NCBI GenBank assembly: GCA_937871915.1
Contig: CALMPG010000134.1
Location: forward strand, 78,453 to 142,452
Reading direction: 5' to 3'
Length of the DNA stretch: 64,000 bases
Origin: an uncultured Phycisphaerales bacterium
GTDB lineage: Bacteria > Planctomycetota > Phycisphaerae > Phycisphaerales > UBA1924
Shown: piece by piece, positions 42,093-50,400 of the stretch
How the letters are laid out: each line of letters opens with the position of its first letter
Numbering within the stretch: position 1 is the first letter of the stretch
Notes under the pieces: generated by a model
What the model saw: only the letters and a program-made list of their open reading frames with translations
Databases searched by the model: none
What the model was told of the DNA's origin: nothing
Position numbers and translations under genes: made by a program

Positions 42093-42243
42093 CCGCCGGC
42101 CCGCCCCACTCCCGTCGCCCCATAACGGCGCGGGCCCGCGACTCTGCCGTCTATGCGGCCTGCTCCGCGTGCGCGGCGCGGGCCGTCCGCAAACGCCCCA
42201 TCAACCCTGAACACCTCTCCGGCGTGCGCCGATCTTTCCGGCC

Positions 42244-43425
42244 ATGTCCCCCACCTCCACAAACTCGCCGGCCTCTCCCTCCCCCCGCGGCTCGTCCACC
42301 ATGGACGGGCCCATCGGCACCGCTCCCGCGCCGCACATGACGGCCGAGAAGCCCAAGAGCGAGGCGGGCATCAAGCTCCTCGAGCTCCTGCGCTCGGCGC
42401 AGGAGAACGACGCCTCCGACGTGCACCTGGTCACCGGGCACGTCCCGATGATGCGCGTCCACCAGGTCATGGCCCCGATGGACTACCCCGTCCTCACGGC
42501 CGACCTGGTCCGCTCGATGGTCGAGCACATGGCCTCCAAGGAGGCCTTCGCCAAGTTCGACCAGGTCAAGGACAGCGACTTTTCGTACGCCGCGCCGGGC
42601 CTGGCCCGCTACCGCGTGAACGCCCACATGCAGCGGTCGTGCTCGGCGATCGCCATGCGTTCGATCAAGACCAAGGTCCCGCCGCTGGCGGCGTTGAACC
42701 TCCCCGAGGTCATCGCCCGCCTCACGTACCTCCCCCGCGGCCTCGTGCTCGTCACGGGCGACACCGGCTCGGGCAAGTCCACCACGCTCGCGGCCATGAT
42801 CCAGGCGATGAACGAGCGCTACCGCAAGCACATCATCACGCTCGAGGACCCCGTCGAGTACGCCTTCACGTCCAACCGCTGCCTGATCGAGCAGCGCGAG
42901 CTCGGCGCCGACATGCCGTCGTTCGCCTCGGGCCTCAAGCACGCCCTGCGTCAGGACCCGGACATCGTGCTCGTGGGCGAGATGCGCGACCTCGAGACCA
43001 CGGCCCTGGCCATCTCGGCCGCCGAGACGGGCCACCTGGTGCTCTCGACCCTGCACACCGTCAACGCCTCGCAGACCGTCGAGCGCATCATCGATATGTA
43101 CCCGGCCGGCCAGCAGAACCAGATCCGCTCCATGCTCGCCAACACCCTGCAGGCCGTCATCTCGCAGACCCTCTTCAGCCGCATCGACAAGCCGGGCATG
43201 GTCCCCGCCGTCGAAGTCCTTCTCTGTACTCCGGCTGTTCGCAACCTCATCCGCGAGAACCGCTCCTTCGAGATCCCCAACGTCATCGAGACCAACCGCG
43301 CCCTGGGCATGTGCTCGCTCGACACGGCCATCGCCGAGCTCTACTTCAACGGCATGGTCAGCCGCGAGGACGCCATCGCCCAGGCCGCGTACCCGGACAA
43401 GCTGGAGCGCATGCTCGTCGCGTAA
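42244..43425 (+). CDS. pilT: type IV pilus retraction ATPase PilT
   Basis: A 393-residue GspE-superfamily ATPase. The N-terminal domain carries ENDASDVHLVTG. Walker A is GDTGSGKS at 172-179, the Asp box ITLEDPVEYAF, Walker B QDPDIVLVGEMRD, and the His box HLVLSTLHT. The C-terminal AVRNLIREN matches the PilT-specific AIRNLIRE motif, so it is PilT rather than PilB. Residues 1-40 are a Ser/Pro-rich extension. A repeat and pilC follow. Confidence 0.93.
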   Translation: MSPTSTNSPASPSPRGSSTMDGPIGTAPAPHMTAEKPKSEAGIKLLELLRSAQENDASDVHLVTGHVPMMRVHQVMAPMDYPVLTADLVRSMVEHMASKEAFAKFDQVKDSDFSYAAPGLARYRVNAHMQRSCSAIAMRSIKTKVPPLAALNLPEVIARLTYLPRGLVLVTGDTGSGKSTTLAAMIQAMNERYRKHIITLEDPVEYAFTSNRCLIEQRELGADMPSFASGLKHALRQDPDIVLVGEMRDLETTALAISAAETGHLVLSTLHTVNASQTVERIIDMYPAGQQNQIRSMLANTLQAVISQTLFSRIDKPGMVPAVEVLLCTPAVRNLIRENRSFEIPNVIETNRALGMCSLDTAIAELYFNGMVSREDAIAQAAYPDKLERMLVA

Positions 43426-43429
43426 GGCC

Positions 43430-43566
43430 AGGTGTCGAGGTGTCAAGGTATCAAGGTGTCGAGTGAACGCCCAGATCAGGAGACAACGAGCGTGAAGAGA
43501 CCGCGGTCGTCGGATGCTCGGGGAACAGGCCCCTTGACACCTTGACACCTCGGCATCTCGACACCT
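43430..43566. repeat. inverted 9-nt-period repeat between pilT and pilC
   Basis: 43430-43463 has AGGTGTCGAGGTGTCAAGGT and continues. 43532-43566 has the complementary CCTTGACACCTTGACACCTC. Each arm is a 9-nt-period tandem (AAGGTGTCG type). The spacer of about 68 nt has no coding signal. Confidence 0.75.
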
Positions 43567-43575
43567 CCGCCCACC

Positions 43576-44802
43576 ATGCCCAACTACCGCTACCAGGTCA
43601 AGACCACCGCCGGGGACCTCCAGATCGGCGTCCTCGCCGCCGACTCGGTCGCCACCGCCGCCAGCGTCCTGCGCAACCAGGGCCATCGCGTCGTCTCCGT
43701 CAGCCCCGTCCTCTCGGGCGCGTCCTCCAGCGGCCTGGGCGCCCGCCTGGCCGAGATCAACGCCGGCAAGCCCAAGCAGCGCCACGTCCTGGAGTTCACC
43801 ACCCAGCTCGCCGTCATGATCCGCGCCGGCATCAACCTGCGCGCCGCCCTCGACGGCATCGCCGACCAGACCGAGCACCCCAACTTCAAGAAGATCATCA
43901 TCGGCCTCAAGACCGACGTGGAGAGCGGCAAGCAGTTCTCCGAGGCCCTCGCCCGCCACCCCAAGCTCTTCGGCCCCCTCTACATCAACATGACCCGGGC
44001 CTCGGAAATGTCCGGCTCGTTCTCCAAGATGCTCGACCGGATCTCCGGATACATCGCCCAGGAGATCGAGACCCGCAAGATGGTCGTCGGCGCCTCCATC
44101 TACCCCGGCGTCATCGGCACCATGGCCGTCGCCGTCACCATCTTCCTCCTCACCTTCGTGCTCCCCAAGTTCCGCGCCGTCTTCCAGGGCAAGGAAGAGG
44201 TCCTCCCCTGGGCCACCAAGTTCCTCATGGGCCTCTCCGACTTCATGGTGAACTACTGGTACTTCGTCATCGCCGCCATCCTGCTGGTCATCGGCTCCAT
44301 CTACGCCGTCGCCAAGACCGAGGTCGGCGGGTGGTGGTTCGACAAGATGCGCCTCACCGTCCCCGTCGTCAAGGGCATGTTCCGCGCCCTCTACATCGGC
44401 CGCTCGCTCCACACCATGGGCCAGCTCATCAACGCCGGCGTGCCCATGCTCGACACCCTCGCCATCACCGGCGATATCTCCGGCAACCGCATGTACAAGG
44501 CCATGTGGCGCTCGGTCTACTCCAGCGTCAAGCAGGGCAAGAAGATCGCCCAGCCCCTCCAGAAGACCGGCCTGCTCCCCCAGGCCGTCGGCCAGATGAT
44601 CGCCGCGGGCGAGGAGTCCGGCAAGCTCGGCGAGGTCCTCGACGAGATCTCCGCCTACTACCAGAAGCAGCTCCGCGAGAAGATCAAGGCCGTCACCAGC
44701 ATGATCGAGCCCATCATGATCATCCTCATGGGCTCCGTCGTCGGGTTCATCGCCATGGCCATCATCCTCCCGATCTTCAAGATGTCGTCCCTCGTCAAAT
44801 AA
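43576..44802 (+). CDS. pilC: type IV pilus/type II secretion inner-membrane platform protein PilC
   Basis: A 408-residue GspF/PilC-family protein. The N-terminal MPNYRYQVKTTAGDLQIGVL is followed by two GspF domains (about 73-196 and 275-400). Each has FTTQLAVMIRAGINLRAAL-type motifs and membrane helices near 172-195, 220-245 and 375-405. PilC recruits the PilB/PilT motors. No pilB was found in this window. Confidence 0.93.
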   Translation: MPNYRYQVKTTAGDLQIGVLAADSVATAASVLRNQGHRVVSVSPVLSGASSSGLGARLAEINAGKPKQRHVLEFTTQLAVMIRAGINLRAALDGIADQTEHPNFKKIIIGLKTDVESGKQFSEALARHPKLFGPLYINMTRASEMSGSFSKMLDRISGYIAQEIETRKMVVGASIYPGVIGTMAVAVTIFLLTFVLPKFRAVFQGKEEVLPWATKFLMGLSDFMVNYWYFVIAAILLVIGSIYAVAKTEVGGWWFDKMRLTVPVVKGMFRALYIGRSLHTMGQLINAGVPMLDTLAITGDISGNRMYKAMWRSVYSSVKQGKKIAQPLQKTGLLPQAVGQMIAAGEESGKLGEVLDEISAYYQKQLREKIKAVTSMIEPIMIILMGSVVGFIAMAIILPIFKMSSLVK

Positions 44803-44916
44803 CACGGCGAGGGCGGAGCCCGGACGGCACACCAGCGATCTCGGACGTGGCACGCCCGCCGTCCGAATTGGACATACCGATAGCCCCCGCCCCCGCGCGC
44901 CGCCCCGAGCCCGCCC

Positions 44917-45657
44917 ATGAACCACCTCCCGCCAGCCAACCCCCTGACGACGCAGCGCCCGGCGGCGGCGCGACCCGCCGCGACCCGCCCTCGCCCCGCC
45001 CCCCTCCGGCGCGGCTTCACCCTCATCGAGACCGCCCTCGCCACCGTCATCATCGGCGTCGGCGTCCTCGCCCTGGTCCAGGCCCAGGAGTCCTTCATCA
45101 AGTCCAACGCCTGGTCCAGCCAGGCCGCCACCGCCAACTACCTCGCCGGAGAGATCCGCGAGCTCACCCGCAGGCTCCCCAAGTTCGATCCCGTCAACGG
45201 CCTCTTCGTGGACGGCGCGGGCACGCTGCGCGGCTGGATCCCCCGCCCCACCGACACGGGCCCGCGCGACTTCGCCTACGTCACCGCCTTCGACGGCCTC
45301 AAGTTCGCCTCCGGAGGCAGCACCGGCTGGGCCGACGGCGACCTCCCGGGCCCCATCGACGCCTTCGGCACCGTCATCCCCGACGTCGACGGCAACGGCG
45401 AGATCCGCACCACCTTCGGCGGCGCGCCCATCCCCCTCCAGGGCTGGTCGCAGGAGGTCTTCGTCACCAAGATCGACCCCTTCAACAACTCCATCACCTA
45501 CGCCAAGACCGACACCCTCGCCGCCAACCCCACCACCGGCTTCAAGGGTCTGGCCATCGACAAGTTCCCCCTCCGCGTCACCGTCGTCGTCAAGTACCGC
45601 GGGCCCTTCGATTCCGCCGACTCCGAGATGGCCCGCGTCAGTTGGATCGTTCCATGA
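44917..45657 (+). CDS. prepilin with N-methylation motif (PilV-like)
   Basis: A 246-residue protein. The prepilin cleavage motif is RRGFTLIETALATVIIGVGV, with Gly33-Phe34 and Glu at +5 of the mature protein, followed by the usual hydrophobic helix. The 33-residue leader is long and Pro/Ala rich. The globular C-terminal region is Asp/Gly/Pro rich and not assignable. First of three pilin-like genes after pilC. Confidence 0.85.
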   Translation: MNHLPPANPLTTQRPAAARPAATRPRPAPLRRGFTLIETALATVIIGVGVLALVQAQESFIKSNAWSSQAATANYLAGEIRELTRRLPKFDPVNGLFVDGAGTLRGWIPRPTDTGPRDFAYVTAFDGLKFASGGSTGWADGDLPGPIDAFGTVIPDVDGNGEIRTTFGGAPIPLQGWSQEVFVTKIDPFNNSITYAKTDTLAANPTTGFKGLAIDKFPLRVTVVVKYRGPFDSADSEMARVSWIVP

Positions 45658-45706
45658 CCAGCAGCCCGACCGCCAGGGATGGCCCAACGGCCCCGAGGTG
45701 TTCACC

Positions 45707-48553
45707 GTGACCACGCCGCTCAACCGCAACTCGCGCCCGAAGGCCCGGCCCTCCCGGCGCCAGGAGGTCCGCCAGAGGGCCGTCGCCAGCATCCTGGCCA
45801 TGATGTTCCTGGTCATGTTCGGCTCGCTCTCGGTCGCCATGGCCATCGCCAGCCAGGGCAACCTCCGCACCGCCGCCACGCACCTCCACGTCGTGAAGGC
45901 CATGGGCGCGGCCGAGACCGGCATGGCCATCGCCCAGAAGCAGCTCGGCAACGCCATCGCCCGATTCGTGTGCAGCAAGGGCGTCGTGGACTCCGGCATG
46001 GGCGGGCGCCTCTGGACGGGCACCACCACCTCCTCCGACGGCACCGTCACCATCCTGCCCGCCTCCAACGGGCGCATCGACTCGGTCCTTGTCCGCGGCG
46101 TCGCCGACGCCCTCATCAGCGCCCACTCGGCCGACGCCAACATCGTCACCGCCTCCGGCTTCCCCACCACCCCCGGCATGTTCACCCCCGGCAGCGTCGA
46201 TACGCTCGTCTACAAGGCCTCCGACTGGGTCCGCACCCCGCTCATCGGCCTCGACACCGACGTCTCCGTCGCCGGCTCCAAGGCCAGCGCCTACCAGATC
46301 ACCTACGCGCCGCTGGCCAACGGCACCGACGTCCGCATCATCGTCACCGGCTACTCCAGCGTCGGCGCCTCGGGCTCGGGCTACCTCTACCAGGGCAGCA
46401 CCACCGACACCTCCGCCCGCCTGGTCGGGCGCACCATCCAGCAGGACGTCCGCATCGCCAAACGCCCCCGCCAGGCCATGCTCAGCCCCAGCCGCATCAT
46501 GCTCGGCAAGAACGTCGTCGTCAACGGCAACCTCGGGGCACGCTACACCGACGTGGCCCGCACCAACGGAGACCCCATCCAGACCAAGGGCGACTTCGAC
46601 AAGCTCAACAACTCCCTCGACGCCAAGCTCGCCCGCTTCCGCCTGGGATGCAAGCAGTACGACACCGACGGCGACAACCGCCTGCGCATCTCCCACCCCA
46701 CCGAGAGCCAGGGCCTCCCCGGCGCGGCCGAGCTCACCTCCAACGGCTGGCCCGCCGGGGCCTTCGCCGACGCCACCCACGACGGCTACGTCGATGAGTT
46801 CGACATCTTCCTCAACCACTACGACACCAACGGCGACGGCGACGTCGTCCTCTCCTCCCGCTTCACCACCGGCACCATCAACGCCGGCCGCTCGCCCGAG
46901 TTCACCGACGACGACGACCTCGCCCTCCTCATCGACTCCGGCAACGCCGACCGCAACCGCAACGGCGTCTCCGGCTTCGCCGACCCCAACGACAACAACC
47001 GCATCACCCCCGTCTCCTCCATGCTCGACCCCGGCGACCGCGGCCTCGGATGGCGCGACGGCGTGATCAACTACAAGGACCAGTACGCCAAGATCCGCGG
47101 CCGCATGCTCTTCAGCGCGAACTCCGGCGATTGGGCCGCCGCCCGCGGCGGGTCCTACGCCGACCTCCTCCAGGGCCCCGTCATCCCCGCCGCCGGCGAC
47201 ACCGCCACACACTTCGACGCGGGCGCCGACGAACTCCCCGCGCTCGACCAGACCTCCTTCAACTCCGCCGGCGATTCCCTCAAGGCCATCGCCAACGGCA
47301 CCGCCTTCGACACCCAGGTCGCCGCCAACCTGGGCATCTCCACCGTCTCCCTGGCCACCTATACCGAGGCCGCGGCCAGCCTCACCGCCCCCATGTACTT
47401 CCGCAAGGACCTCGCCGACTCCTACGTGGTCGGCAAGGTCGGCCAGCACATCTGGGAGAAGATGCCCTTCAACTCCCCGGCCTACGCCGACTACTACTAC
47501 CGGCCCCGCTACCAGAACATGACGTTCAAGAACGTGCAGATCCCCATGGGCACCAACGCCCTGTTCGTCAAGTGCACGTTCATCGGCGTCACCTACGTCC
47601 GCTCCTACGCCGACAACACCCACCCCAACTGGTCCCTCTACGGCCAGATGGTCTGGGACACCTCCGCCGGCTCGCCCGTCGCCAACACCCAGGCCCTCGA
47701 CAAGAGCGACTTCCCCCGCTACACCACCGGCAACGTCGCCGACGGACCCGCCAACTACTCCTCCTTCCCCGATCCGCCCGTCATCAACGGCTCCACCAAG
47801 ACCGGCGCCAGCCGCGACACCAAGCTCTATTCCAACAACATCCGCTTCCACGACTGCCTCTTCGTCGGCTCCATCGTCGGCGACACCCCCACCACGTACA
47901 CCAACATCCGCAACAAGATGCAGTTCACCGGCTCGACCCGCTTCACCACCTCCAACCCCACCGACTCGAGCCCCTCGGCCAACCCCAGCGCCTCCGACCT
48001 CGTCGAGATCAACAAGTCCAGCCTCATGCTCCCCAACTACTCCGTGGACGTCGGCTCCTACGACGCCCCCACCGACGCCTACACCGGCTCCGGCGCGCCG
48101 GCCAGCCAGAACATCCATCTCAGCGGTTCGATCGTCGCGGGGGTCATGGACATCCGCGGCAACGCCAGGGTGGACGGCGCCCTCTTCATGACCTTCGCCC
48201 CCGTCTTCGGCCAGGGCCCCCTCCAGCAGAACGGCGTCGGCGTGGGCAACCCCGCCAACTTCAACTCCACCATCGGCTACTTCGGCACCACCGACGGCGA
48301 CGGCGAGGCCATCGACCCCTCCACCCTGCCCATCGTCGGCGGCCAGCGCATCGTCGGCTACGACACCGACGGCGACGGCATCCCCGACGTGGACGCCACC
48401 CAGACCCAGCCGGGCGGCTCCACCCCCATCCCCTTCTACGGATACGGGCGCGTCGAGATCAACTACAACCCCACCATCCAGATGCCCGACGGAATCCCCC
48501 TCGCGCTCTCCGCCGTGCCGCTCATGATGACATACCGAGAAGGGAAGCCGTGA
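45707..48553 (+). CDS. PilX-like pilus-assembly protein with Ca-binding-type loops
   Basis: A 948-residue protein. It opens with a basic stretch, then a membrane helix SILAMMFLVMFGSLSVAMAI and AAETGMAIAQKQLG, which is the PilX N-terminal pattern. The remainder contains Asp-rich loops: DATHDGYVDEF then YDTNGDGDVV (EF-hand-like, about 363-385), and YDTDGDGIPDVDA near 885-897 (thrombospondin type-3-like). The GTG at 45707 is preferred over GTG at 45698 because GAGGTG lies 6 nt upstream. It overlaps the next ATG by 1 nt (TGATG). It is much larger than typical PilX (about 200). Confidence 0.8.
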   Translation: MTTPLNRNSRPKARPSRRQEVRQRAVASILAMMFLVMFGSLSVAMAIASQGNLRTAATHLHVVKAMGAAETGMAIAQKQLGNAIARFVCSKGVVDSGMGGRLWTGTTTSSDGTVTILPASNGRIDSVLVRGVADALISAHSADANIVTASGFPTTPGMFTPGSVDTLVYKASDWVRTPLIGLDTDVSVAGSKASAYQITYAPLANGTDVRIIVTGYSSVGASGSGYLYQGSTTDTSARLVGRTIQQDVRIAKRPRQAMLSPSRIMLGKNVVVNGNLGARYTDVARTNGDPIQTKGDFDKLNNSLDAKLARFRLGCKQYDTDGDNRLRISHPTESQGLPGAAELTSNGWPAGAFADATHDGYVDEFDIFLNHYDTNGDGDVVLSSRFTTGTINAGRSPEFTDDDDLALLIDSGNADRNRNGVSGFADPNDNNRITPVSSMLDPGDRGLGWRDGVINYKDQYAKIRGRMLFSANSGDWAAARGGSYADLLQGPVIPAAGDTATHFDAGADELPALDQTSFNSAGDSLKAIANGTAFDTQVAANLGISTVSLATYTEAAASLTAPMYFRKDLADSYVVGKVGQHIWEKMPFNSPAYADYYYRPRYQNMTFKNVQIPMGTNALFVKCTFIGVTYVRSYADNTHPNWSLYGQMVWDTSAGSPVANTQALDKSDFPRYTTGNVADGPANYSSFPDPPVINGSTKTGASRDTKLYSNNIRFHDCLFVGSIVGDTPTTYTNIRNKMQFTGSTRFTTSNPTDSSPSANPSASDLVEINKSSLMLPNYSVDVGSYDAPTDAYTGSGAPASQNIHLSGSIVAGVMDIRGNARVDGALFMTFAPVFGQGPLQQNGVGVGNPANFNSTIGYFGTTDGDGEAIDPSTLPIVGGQRIVGYDTDGDGIPDVDATQTQPGGSTPIPFYGYGRVEINYNPTIQMPDGIPLALSAVPLMMTYREGKP

Positions 48554-49260
48554 TGAACACGCACGACGTTCGATGCCCGATGCACGAGGTCCCCCGCCCC
48601 GCGAGCGCGGGTCTCGGCCCACGTCCCGCACGATACCCGCCGCGGCGCGCCCGAGCATCCAACGTCCACCACCGCACTTCCTCCGGTTTCAGCATCGTCG
48701 AGTTGCTCGTCGCGCTCACCATCTCCGCGACCCTCCTGGCCGCCACGCTCCAGGCCTTCGACGCCGCGTGGCGCGGCTACAAGCACACCACCGAGTCCGC
48801 CTCCACCCACGTCGTCTCCCGCATCGTCGTCCACCGCGTCCTGGCGATGATCCGCACCGGCTCGCAGTTCGGCCCCGCTCCGGCCGACGTGCTCAATAGC
48901 GCCCAGAACCCCCTCACCAGCAACTTCATGGAGTTCGTCTCCGACGCCGATACGCAGGCCGGGCTCAACCGCGTGACCCGCCTGGAGCGCCGAAACTCCA
49001 CCGCCAACCCCGGCCAGTTCGAGCTCTGGTACAAGGTCACCGACCTCACCACCGGCAACATCATCCAGGAGCGCCCGCTCCTGGCCGGCGTCACCGAGTG
49101 CGCCTTCATCCTCCAGTTCGAGCCCGGCCCGCGCCTGGTCAAGGCCACCATGGACCTCACCATCGCCCCCAACGACGACCGCGACCTCAGCATCGGCGTC
49201 GGCAACGACGCCCCGCCGATCCGCCTGGTGGCCTCGACCGGGCCGCGACAGTTGCAATAG
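48553..49260 (+). CDS. prepilin with N-methylation motif (PilW/PulJ-like)
   Basis: A 235-residue protein. The prepilin motif is SSGFSIVELLVALTISATLL with Gly45-Phe46 and Glu at +5. The leader of about 45 residues is long. The body contains LWYKVTDLTTGNIIQERPLL and ends with a Pro/Gly stretch. It starts at the stop of the PilX-like gene, so it is translationally coupled. Together with its two neighbours it likely forms the minor pilin set. Confidence 0.85.
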   Translation: MNTHDVRCPMHEVPRPASAGLGPRPARYPPRRARASNVHHRTSSGFSIVELLVALTISATLLAATLQAFDAAWRGYKHTTESASTHVVSRIVVHRVLAMIRTGSQFGPAPADVLNSAQNPLTSNFMEFVSDADTQAGLNRVTRLERRNSTANPGQFELWYKVTDLTTGNIIQERPLLAGVTECAFILQFEPGPRLVKATMDLTIAPNDDRDLSIGVGNDAPPIRLVASTGPRQLQ

Positions 49261-49278
49261 CAACGTCGCTCCGAGTCA

Positions 49279-49322
49279 ATAGGACCAATGCGACCCATTC
49301 GACCGATGGGTCGTATGGGTCC
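49279..49322. repeat. ATAGGTCC-type repeat, extended copy
   Basis: ATAGGACCAATGCGACCCAT then TCGACCGATGGGTCGTATGG and GTCC. It lies between the convergent PilW-like gene and nnrD. Confidence 0.65.
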
Positions 49323-49330
49323 TCTCCGTC

Positions 49331-50323
49331 CTACGGCTTCGCCGCTCGGAGAGTCTCCATCACGCGCGGCACCAATCCCGCCAGTTCCGCGGCCAGCATC
49401 CCCCCACTCGCCCCACTCGCCGCGGCCCACGCCTCCCCCGCCACCGCGTGAACCCACACACCCACCCGGGCCGCGTCGAACAAGTCCAGCGGCCTGGCAG
49501 CATCCACGGGCACCGCCGGCACTCTAGCCCGCGTGACCGCGTGCTCCGTTCTCGGACAGAACTGCGCGATCAGCCCGGCGATCACGCCCGTGAGCACATC
49601 CCCCGTCCCCCCCGTCGCCATGCACGGGTGCCCGCGCGTGCACACCCACGTCCGCAGCCCGTCCGACACCACCGTTCCCTCGCCCTTGAGCACCACCACG
49701 CGCCCCAGCCGCTGGGCCATCTGCTCGCACGCCCTCTCTCGCGACTGTCCCAGCCCCAGTTCACCCTTCATCCCCAACCCCTCGCACAGCCGCCGGAACT
49801 CGCCCGGGTGCGGCGTGAGCACCGCCGCGGCCCGGAAGTCCCGCACAAACTCCGGCATCGCCGCCAGGCAGTTCAAGGCGTCCGCGTCCACAACCACGGG
49901 CAACTCCTCCTGCCGAATCGCCCGCAACGTCGCCGCCCGTGATCCCGCCCAGTGCCCGAGCCCCGGCCCCACGGCGACGACCGTCGCCGACTCGAACACG
50001 CCGTCGAGCGTGCTCGCCGCCTCGTGCGCGATCACCTCTCCCGTCAGTTCATCCACCGCCAGCGGCACCCCCGTCGCGCTCGGGCAGATCGTCAGTGCGC
50101 CATCCAGCACCGGCCCCGGCATCACCAACTTCGCCAGCCCAGCCCCCGCCCGCAGCGCCCCCATCGCCGCCAGCGCGGGCGCCCCGATCATCCGCACACC
50201 CCCCGCGGCACACCCCCCGACCACCGCCACCGTCCCGAACGTCCCCTTGTGCCCATCGCCCGCTCGCGCGGGCAGTCGCGGCAAATCACTCGGTGGCTCG
50301 ATCTCGTGCATGTCCACGCTCAC
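49331..50323 (-). CDS. nnrD: ADP/ATP-dependent NAD(P)H-hydrate dehydratase
   Basis: A 330-residue ribokinase-fold enzyme that repairs hydrated NAD(P)H. It has GTVAVVGGCAAGGVRMIGAP, the substrate site VVAVGPGLG, LTPHPGEF and the catalytic MATGGTGDVLTGVIAGL. The epimerase domain (NnrE) that is often fused is not present. Length fits the single-domain form. It is convergent with the pilin genes and is preceded by a 7-nt tandem repeat. Confidence 0.9.
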   Translation of the reverse strand: MSVDMHEIEPPSDLPRLPARAGDGHKGTFGTVAVVGGCAAGGVRMIGAPALAAMGALRAGAGLAKLVMPGPVLDGALTICPSATGVPLAVDELTGEVIAHEAASTLDGVFESATVVAVGPGLGHWAGSRAATLRAIRQEELPVVVDADALNCLAAMPEFVRDFRAAAVLTPHPGEFRRLCEGLGMKGELGLGQSRERACEQMAQRLGRVVVLKGEGTVVSDGLRTWVCTRGHPCMATGGTGDVLTGVIAGLIAQFCPRTEHAVTRARVPAVPVDAARPLDLFDAARVGVWVHAVAGEAWAAASGASGGMLAAELAGLVPRVMETLRAAKP

Positions 50324-50337
50324 TCACTCGTTGTCAC

Positions 50338-50400
50338 ACTCGGCACTCGGCACTCGGCACTCGGCACTGGGCACTGGGCACTGGGCACTTCTCACTTCTC
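50338..50400. repeat. 7-nt tandem repeat (CGGCACT/GGGCACT)
   Basis: About eight copies of CGGCACT or GGGCACT decay into CTTCTCA-type units. It lies between nnrD and the transglutaminase gene and partly overlaps the latter's last codons. Related microsatellites are known in planctomycete intergenic DNA. Confidence 0.8.

Noticed and set aside
42151..46185. 1344-residue open frame on the minus strand
   Set aside because: It runs antisense to pilT, pilC and a prepilin gene and is a GC-rich shadow. Its text is Gly/Asp/Val/His-rich without any domain.
45638..48658. 1006-residue open frame on the minus strand
   Set aside because: Antisense shadow of the PilX-like gene with low-complexity Val/Gly/Asp text.
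50338..50400. CRISPR or regulatory array
   Set aside because: A 7-nt microsatellite only.
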